Source of the DNA: Botryosphaeria dothidea
Taxonomy: Eukaryota > Ascomycota > Dothideomycetes > Botryosphaeriales > Botryosphaeriaceae
DNA: 64,000 nt
NCBI GenBank assembly: GCA_011503125.2
Contig: WWBZ02000022.1
Coordinates: 1,550,001-1,614,000 of the forward strand
Reading direction: 5' to 3'
The position numbers and the translations under genes are program-made. The notes under the pieces are model-generated. The model was not told where the DNA came from, made no database searches, and was given only the letters and a program-made list of their open reading frames with translations. Every line of letters begins with the position of its first letter. Position 1 is the stretch's first letter. This document shows positions 57,620 to 64,000 of this stretch, in pieces.

Positions 57620-60324
57620 TGTGAAGAGATGGTGGTGCTTGATGTTTGTGAAGCTGAAGCTGGCTGTTGCTGGTTGATGGTGTGTCTGTTGGAAATGTCC
57701 CCGCCTTTATATAGACAGCTTCATGCACCGCATGAGCTCGGGAGGACTCCATGGTGCCCTCCCATCGGCGTGATGTCTTCTCTTGGCCTGCACGCTGTCA
57801 GAAACGCTCGGGCTTGTCTGTATTCCAAAAAGGAGATATTTTCGCTTGCAGCCTGGGTGTAGAACTTGGCGCATGCGGCTCTCTCTCTCAATCACAACTC
57901 TGCAGAGCCTCCCCGGCGGATACAAAACATACCGAACGCGAGTCGTGAAAATGATGTTCGGCTGCGGCTTGTATATTGCGGGGGCGGTGGACCCCCGTTC
58001 GTATACTGGCTACCATACAGCAGAGCTGTGGACGTGAATAGCACGGGCCTGACTCAAATTCATGCCACTGCCTGGCCTATAGCACGCGGGTTTCTTTGCA
58101 TGTGGACCGTGCCGTGCGGATAAAGTAACAGAAGGTGCCGAGCGAGGTCATCATCTCTCGGTTGTGGAGACATTCACCTTCCAAGAACGTTAGTCTTAAC
58201 CATGATTCAGCGGATGGACCCGCTCCCCACCCACGCAGGTACCGCGGACCGAATGTTAAGCTTAAGATAAATTATTGGCCAAGCTCGCTAAACGTGGCTT
58301 AGCCACGGCTGACCAAGAACAATTCTTGGTTTTCGTCGAGTCTGCTTGGCGATGGGCTATGGTGACAGTGGGTAGTCACAGCAGAAGAACAGAGCATTCG
58401 CATGGGCCATTCCTTTGTTCGTTCGGCGTATGTGAAGCCCATTCATTGGAGTTCACATGCATTGTGCAAGCTATACAAAACATTGCCAAGTGGTTCCGGA
58501 AACGAGCCTCTGCAGTGTATAGGGATGCAAGCAAGGGTCGAATAGTTTAAACTCAAGCCGGCGTTTCTAGGTAGGGCTGCATTGACAATGCACATGGTGC
58601 TGACCAGACACCAGTCCTCAAGCATCCCAAGGGCAAAGCGTTTCAACACCTACCTTCCCTTTCGTATTCTGGGGCACGAGATGATTCATGCCTCATCCTC
58701 GACATCATCATAGCCCAACCGGAGGGCAGTGTTCTAGGCATTACACCGATACGCTCGGCTTGCACATCTTCTCAGTGGTCCACAGCCAGGCGCTCGGCCA
58801 TGGTCCAAAAGTGGGAGCAACAGCTGTCCAAGTCTCTGCGACATTGTGTTAGAGTCCGACTGCCAAGCTAGGTTTTGCATGGAGGTGACAAATGCACATT
58901 CTGCAAGCGCCCGCTACCGGCATGAGGCTCGGGATGACGGAATGATGGTGGCGTTATGGTGCGTCGTGAAGCTGACTCGTAGGGCTGGTACTGACTCGCT
59001 GAAGACCGTTGACTAATCGGCATGTCTGGACCACCCTCTGCTCGGTAGTCTGAGAGAGAGGATGCGCGCGCGTGTTTTATAGTAAGGCTTCCAAAGAGCG
59101 ACCCGATGCGAGCCGGAGTCTGTGGTCCAGGCCTGTGCATGTTGATCACCTGGCGGGAGGAAGCGCTCAGGTGCCCAGTAGCCATCCATAGGGCTAACAA
59201 CAGCCTGCGCGGCTCAACGGATGATGACGAGATAGAGCATAAAGTCGAGATAAGCTCGCAGGTTTGGAGACAGACCAAGCAAAAGAGGCTCAAAGCAGCT
59301 GAGCAATCTTGCCCAGCTAGAAGCGGTCAGGGTGCATGTGCGTGGCGTCAGCGCCGGCAGATGGCGGAAGACCGAGCTAAGAGCTAGGCATTGAGGGCCT
59401 TATAGCGGCCATGCAGAAGTTGTAGTGTGATGTGATTCCGGGAAGAGCGGGGAGGACATCATGACCAGATAAAGTTGAGACAGAGGTTCCAGAATCGACA
59501 AGAGTAAGACGATCAAGAAGACGCCAAGGCGTGTGGTGACGTCAAAGCAGGCCGAGAATAACGTGGCACGTATAGGGTGAGCACGGAGCTGAGGCCGCGG
59601 CGGAGGCCGAGAAAAAACGTGTTTTGTAATAGGAGGGAGCGACGGGGATGAAGTGTTGAAAGCGGATGGAGTTGGGAAAAGGCTCCGATCAGATAAGATC
59701 TTATCAGCACGTGTCATCGCGGAGTCTCGGCAGCGCCGGCTCCGAGGACGCGACCGGCGCCGGAAGGGGCGCCGGAAGGAACGCCAGCCACCTCTTCTCA
59801 CACCTCCAACCTCAACATCCACCATCGCTACATCACCGCATCCATCGCCCGAGCCATCGCGCGTCGCTCGCTTCTATCATCCGACACCCACCCTCTGGAC
59901 AATCGACTTATATCCACGGCCTCCGCGCCAACGCGAACACCGACGTACGTCACGCAGACCAGTCCAAGGCATCCGCTCTCGGCGGGTGGCCGTGTACATC
60001 TTCTGGGTAGTTGTCGGAGTTCTTGTCTTCGCGAGCAGATCAGCTGGCCAGCATTCTACTCACCAAACGTCCGCCTCTGCGCGGCTCCCTTTGGTGAAAG
60101 ATCTGGGGTCTGTCAAGGGGCGTCGTAACCCGACGCCGCCGTCTGCGTTACCTCGAGCTTCCGCCGCTGCCTTGCGGACGTGCAGGACTCGCTGTTGTTG
60201 TGGAGTCAAGGCTGCTCTCCGAACAAAGCCTGGGTGGGCGGGATATCCTGCTATATCGCAGGGGCTGTCACTTTCTTGCTTTTGGCTCTAGCCTTGAGTA
60301 GCACTAATGAACTTGTAGGCCGTA
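57620..60324. other. Long intergenic stretch, no gene supported
   Basis: About 2.7 kb. Frames at 58868-59293 (minus) and 59653-60291 (plus) are low-complexity Arg/Pro/Ser translations without motifs. A TAG at about 60319 just before the next start could be an acceptor of a 5'-UTR intron. Confidence 0.45.
57706..57713 (-). promoter_or_regulatory. TATA box of the NLP gene
   Basis: TATATAAA on the minus strand, about 90 bp upstream of the NLP start codon. Confidence 0.6.
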
Positions 60325-61566
60325 ATGGCGTCGCAAACGCGTGTTACAGACGACAAATTCAACGTCACTCGCGCTCCAGCCCACATCGAGGTCTCAAATA
60401 GCGATTCAGACGGGCGTTCCTTCCCCCCGCCCGCTGCCTCATGGCACCCGACCTTCTCGCTCTCTTTTGATGCCCCAACAACCTCTGCTTTTGCCAAATT
60501 ACGCGTGGACTTCTCTCCGAAACCTCCTCCACGGACTGCTATACCCCTCTTTGCTTTCATTCCGCCAGAGCGCATTGTGTCTTTGTGCGCGGACGATGCG
60601 GAAATCCCAGAGTCGGCACGGCCAGAGCTGCGGACTAGCTTGACAAAGCTTACCTTCTCGTTGAGCCAGCCTGTGACAATAATTTCCCCTCCCACCCCAT
60701 TAGTACCCAAGAACAAAGCATCTGGTGATACGTTGGAAATGTTGCACTATATAGCGAGCGCCACCACTTTCTCGATCTTTTTACCCAGCAAATTCCTCCC
60801 CTCTAAGCGGGTCGCACTGTTTTGCCGAATGGTGCGTGATGGAGGCTTGCAGTCCCTCACAAGCGAATCAAATATCAGCCATCTCTACAACGGCAAAGGC
60901 GGAAAGGCTTATGAAGCTGGCACTTTCGATCCTTTCGGGACCGAGGCTGCTCCCGCCGAAAGTCCTCCGTCGTACGACGAACTCGCTCTTTCGCCGCCAC
61001 CCGAGCACAAGAGTAAGCAGCCTTGGATGTCAGTACCTCCAATCGCTGCTGACCCCGGTGCAGTCGTCCCGCCTTATCCCGGCAGACCATCCAAGAGACG
61101 GCGAACTGCTGCCTCGAGCTCGAAGCCTGCTGATCAGCATGTCTCGAGAGAAGCAATGGAGGACATGTGCCGGCAGATTGTCAACGACATGAAGGCAGAC
61201 TTGCGTAAAGAACTCCGGCAAGAGCTGCACGACGAAATGCAACAGGAGTTTCGGACCGAGCTTAGCCGCGAGCTGAAGGACCTCAAGGAGCAAATCATGG
61301 AGGGCGTCGACAAGCGGCTTGATGAGCGGGACCAGGTGTTGCGTGGAGAAATTCAAGAGGAAATAAGCGATGTCAGGGAGTATGTGCTTGACAATAGAGA
61401 CGACTGTTTAAATGATGCAGGTGAGATTGTCGACTGGAAGATAGATGAGCAGCTTACAGGCATCAAGGACGAGCTGCAGACATTTGTCGATGAAGAGCTG
61501 AAGAACGTGGAGGATCGAATCAAAGACGACATTTGCTCATCAAGCTTGTCGTTGAACTTCAATTAA
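60325..61566 (+). CDS. Uncharacterised fungal protein with NLS and long coiled coil
   Basis: Single exon, 413 aa. Residues 1-190 look globular, with beta-rich blocks such as KLTFSLSQPVTIISPPTPLV and SATTFSIFLPSKFLPSKRV. Residues 200-270 are Pro/Ser-rich and contain SKRRRTAASSSK, a likely nuclear localisation signal. Residues 280-405 form a highly charged helix (MKADLRKELRQELHDEMQQE and KDLKEQIMEGVDKRLDERDQ) that predicts a coiled coil. I do not recognise a named family. The C-terminus (SSSLSLNFN) abuts the cryptic coding-like stretch at 61571. Confidence 0.8.
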   Translation: MASQTRVTDDKFNVTRAPAHIEVSNSDSDGRSFPPPAASWHPTFSLSFDAPTTSAFAKLRVDFSPKPPPRTAIPLFAFIPPERIVSLCADDAEIPESARPELRTSLTKLTFSLSQPVTIISPPTPLVPKNKASGDTLEMLHYIASATTFSIFLPSKFLPSKRVALFCRMVRDGGLQSLTSESNISHLYNGKGGKAYEAGTFDPFGTEAAPAESPPSYDELALSPPPEHKSKQPWMSVPPIAADPGAVVPPYPGRPSKRRRTAASSSKPADQHVSREAMEDMCRQIVNDMKADLRKELRQELHDEMQQEFRTELSRELKDLKEQIMEGVDKRLDERDQVLRGEIQEEISDVREYVLDNRDDCLNDAGEIVDWKIDEQLTGIKDELQTFVDEELKNVEDRIKDDICSSSLSLNFN

Positions 61567-61570
61567 ATTC

Positions 61571-62238
61571 ATGTTGGTATTGTGCATCCCAGCTTCAACT
61601 GCACCGATGAACGTGATCCTAACGTATACTGAAGATTTACTACGAATCTACGAGCGACACCAGGTTCTATCCCGAAGCAGCCACCTACAATTTATTAACC
61701 CTGGATAAGTCCTTGGCTGCTATGACGGGGTATGCTGGTCTGAAGACTCGGATAAGCCCTCGAACAAAGCCTCAGTGCATCCAGCGGTCCTGGACGGTTC
61801 AGCCGCCCTTCTTGATCCCGAAAGTCTCGGTTCATCCAGCAAGGCTGAGCTTGGTGACTCTCGCAACAAGCGTAAGCCGGAAGCTTCGGCCACTACTGAG
61901 CGGTGGCGCAGAAAGCCATTGGTACAAAGCTTGTTCGCAAAAGCAACCAATGCAGAAGCTTATCTGCTTATCGGTTCCCGCAGCCGTGCCCCGGAAGCTT
62001 GAGTCACTGCTTTCTTCAAGTCCCAAGACCCACGACCTCAAACAAGCTGGGTAGCGCCAGAAGCGCACGAAGACGAGTTCCGCAGCAATGTCCAGCTGGA
62101 GCGATTGCAGTTTTCGCCTGCCCCCGAAATGGATTCTGCACATACGGTTCCTGTACACGTAAATTCGCTGATTGGGGCTGAGCCACGCGGGGCCAACGTC
62201 ACACGGCATCCGCGGGCCCGCGCGGAATGGCCCGGCAT
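61571..62238 (+). pseudogene. Coding-like stretch, possible decayed or multi-exon gene
   Basis: From ATG 61571 one frame stays open to 62002 except for a single TAA at 61706. It reads MLVLCIPASTAPMNVILTYT up to FINPG, then after the stop KPSNKASVHPAVLDGSAALL and ATTERWRRKPLVQSLFAKAT. A second frame, after a TGGGTAG acceptor at about 62056, continues APEAHEDEFRSNVQLERLQF to a TGA ending at 62238. A donor GTTCCC near 61974 would join them in frame. The composition looks like real protein, but no family is recognised and no start or splice set removes the TAA convincingly. Low confidence. Confidence 0.3.
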
Positions 62239-62377
62239 CTGACGGCGACCTCATAGGAAGCCGTCAGCAGCGCGGGTTACGCTGATCTGATTTATATTCC
62301 CAGTCCGGAGGAAGCAGAGAACTATCATCTCAGAAAGAAAGAAAAATCCCCACGGCTTCTCTCTCGGCGGCAAAAAC

Positions 62378-63382
62378 ATGTGGCAGCGCACCAAGCAAAA
62401 GAGCAAGGCCGGCTTCGACAAGGCCTGGGCGTGGGCCGACAAGCTCGGCGACCCGGTCAACAGGCTCTCCAACAAGCTGGGCTCCGAAGCCTTCTGGCCC
62501 ATGTCCATCGACAAGGAGAGCGACAAAGCGGCCCGCATCCTCCGGAGTTTCTGCAGTGAGTTCGGCGGCTCCTCCGCCGGATGCCCTTAGCAAGACTGAC
62601 GGCCATGTGCAGAAGACGGATTGCAAGACTCCTCCGACCAGCCGGCAGCCAAACCCGCCGCCAACGTCCCCAAAGGCAAGCAGCGCGTCCTCAAGAAGAT
62701 CCCGCCCGACGTCATCCGCAACGCCAAGGGGCTCGCCATCTTCACCACCATGCGCACGGGGCTGTACGTGTCGGGCGCCAGCGGCAGCGGCGTGCTGCTC
62801 GCGCGCCAGCCCGACGGCGCCTGGTCGCCGCCGTCGGGCATCCTGCTGCACACGGCCGGCGTCGGCTTCCTCGTCGGCGTCGACGTCTACGACTGCGTCG
62901 TCGTCATCAACACGCAGGCCGCGCTCGACGCGTTCGCGCGCGTGCGCTGCACCGTCGGCGCCGAGGTCGCCGCCGCCGCGGGGCCCGTCGGCGTCGGCGG
63001 GCTCGTCGAGAGCGAGGTGCACCGCCGGCGCGCGCCGGTTTTTACCTACATCAAGAGCCGGGGTTTCTATGCGGGCGTGCAGCTGGACGGGACGATCGTG
63101 GTCGAGCGGACGGACGAGAACGAGCGGTTCTACGGCGAGCGGATCGGGGTCGCGGAGATTCTGGCGGGGGGGGCGAAGAGTCCGCCCGTGCAGGCGGTGC
63201 GGCCGCTGTGGGATGCGGTGAGGGCGGCCGAGGGGCGCCAGGACTTCGCGCCGGAGCCGCCTGCGTATGCGCCGGAGCCGATGATGGCGCAGTACAAGAT
63301 GGATGGGGCGTCGACGTCGACGTCGACGACGGCGCCGGCGGCGGTGGAGCTGGATGGCGCGGAGAAGAAGGCGGCGGTGTGA
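62378..63382 (+). CDS. SYLF-domain (Ysc84-like) protein
   Basis: Two exons: 62378-62555 and 62613-63382 (intron 62556-62612, GTGAGT...GTGCAG), 315 aa. The SYLF/DUF500 domain covers about residues 70-265: VPKGKQRVLKKIPPDVIRNA, KGLAIFTTMRTGLYVSGASG, SGVLLARQPDGAWSPPSGI, then FTYIKSRGFYAGVQLDGTI and ERFYGERIGVAEILAGG, all hallmark blocks. SYLF proteins such as yeast Ysc84/Lsb3 and human SH3YL1 bind phosphoinositides and actin and work in endocytosis. No SH3 domain follows; the tail is Pro- and Ala-rich with a Thr-Ser run. Splicing yields SFC-KDGLQ. Confidence 0.9.
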
Positions 63383-63474
63383 TGGTGGGGGCTGGTGAGA
63401 GTCACTTCAGGTTCTATTCTCATGTCAATATTTGCAAAGGTTGATGAATTACTACTAAGCTAATTTTTACACTA

Positions 63475-64000
63475 TTAAAACAGAAGAGGGTTCAAGAATG
63501 AACAGTGCTTTTGCTCCGGGAGCGTCGTAACCGAAGACTCCGGATACTGGACAGAGGCTACCTGCGGGCTTGAGATATTGAACTCCGGCCAAGTCCAGTC
63601 GGAGAAGAAATCGATGGTGCTGTTGTATCCCCGGGCTTCTAGGTAGTTCTTGTTGACGTTCGGGTTGCCCGTTCGGGCAAAAGAACCCCACATATCCTGC
63701 GCGGCATTCGTGAAGTAGATGTCTTCCGCCACGCGAACAGGCTGATCGAAGAGGTAGTAGGTGCCGAAGATCTCGTAAAGATCGCCGGAGTGGCAGCGGT
63801 AGTACGGGGTGTCAGGCTCGCCGACGGGGAAAGTGCACAGGTCGTACCAGTTGTAGTAGGACATGGCGTAAGCACGCTCGAGAATGTACACATGCATGGA
63901 CCCGAATGCATTCGTGGCCGCGCCGACGGACGCAAACTGGCTCCCGTAGCAAGTCAAGATCAAGTCTGAGACGACGTCGACGCTGGCATTGTACACGTCT
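63475..64000 (-). CDS. Type-B carboxylesterase, C-terminal part (runs off window)
   Basis: Open minus-strand frame from the window edge to a stop at 63475, about 175 codons. It matches the C-terminal third of the carboxylesterase/cholinesterase family: the catalytic-His context is RCHSGDLYEIFGTYY, and the end has WGSFARTGNPN followed by WTWPEF. The nucleophile Ser and the start lie outside the window, so the substrate class and secretion cannot be judged. No intron is apparent in the visible part. Confidence 0.85.
   Translation of the reverse strand, partial: DVYNASVDVVSDLILTCYGSQFASVGAATNAFGSMHVYILERAYAMSYYNWYDLCTFPVGEPDTPYYRCHSGDLYEIFGTYYLFDQPVRVAEDIYFTNAAQDMWGSFARTGNPNVNKNYLEARGYNSTIDFFSDWTWPEFNISSPQVASVQYPESSVTTLPEQKHCSFLNPLLF

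Noticed and set aside
59653..60291. 212-codon plus-strand frame upstream of the coiled-coil gene
   Set aside because: Composition is biased to Arg/Pro/Ser with one chance hydrophobic run; it more likely belongs to the 5' region of the next gene.

Overview
ORGANISM. The window looks like a chromosome segment of a filamentous ascomycete (Pezizomycotina, probably Dothideomycetes; the class is an inference). Most genes are split by 46-100 bp introns with GTATGT/GTAAGT-type donors and CTAAC/CTGAC-like branch sites. Genes lie on both strands without operons. The gene set (Pth11-like 7-TM receptor, NLP effector, giant NRPS, DIT1/PvcA isocyanide synthases, GH127) is typical of plant-associated or saprotrophic moulds. 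All exon models were worked out by hand from reading frames, splice signals and family motifs. LAYOUT. (1) 1-11 kb, housekeeping-like: end of a coiled-coil protein, a mitochondrial Lys/Glu-repeat protein, full-length CAND1/TIP120, and a Gln/Pro-rich PLAC8 protein. (2) 11.9-16.8 kb, surface and secreted genes: a secreted isochorismatase-like hydrolase, a 7-TM receptor-like protein and a secreted alpha/beta hydrolase. A 37-bp-arm perfect-looking hairpin follows at 17.1 kb. (3) 17.9-24.7 kb, a compact candidate isocyanide cluster: FAD-dependent dehydrogenase, two tandem DIT1/PvcA-family isocyanide synthases and an MFS transporter. (4) 24.8-31.9 kb, uptake and catabolism genes: S10 carboxypeptidase, GH127 arabinofuranosidase and an amino-acid permease with two GC-AG introns. 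(5) 32-35.8 kb, gene-poor and AT-richer: a frameshifted GNAT gene, then a small secreted repeat protein with Kex2-like sites (a KEP/RiPP-type precursor). (6) 36-56.2 kb: a full-size ABCB exporter divergent from a 4,909-residue NRPS ordered A-T-E-C-A-T-C-T-C-(A remnant)-T-C-A-T-C. (7) 56.8-64 kb: an NLP effector, a nuclear-looking coiled-coil protein, a cryptic coding-like stretch, a SYLF/Ysc84 protein and the 3' end of a type-B carboxylesterase. HOW THEY MAY WORK TOGETHER (inference). Three separate natural-product or secreted-peptide systems sit within 40 kb: the two-ICS cluster with its own MFS exporter, the KEP-like precursor, and the NRPS with its divergent ABC exporter. No pathway-specific transcription factor, P450 or DUF3328/UstYa oxidase was recognised in the window, so none of the three is complete by the usual fungal pattern.
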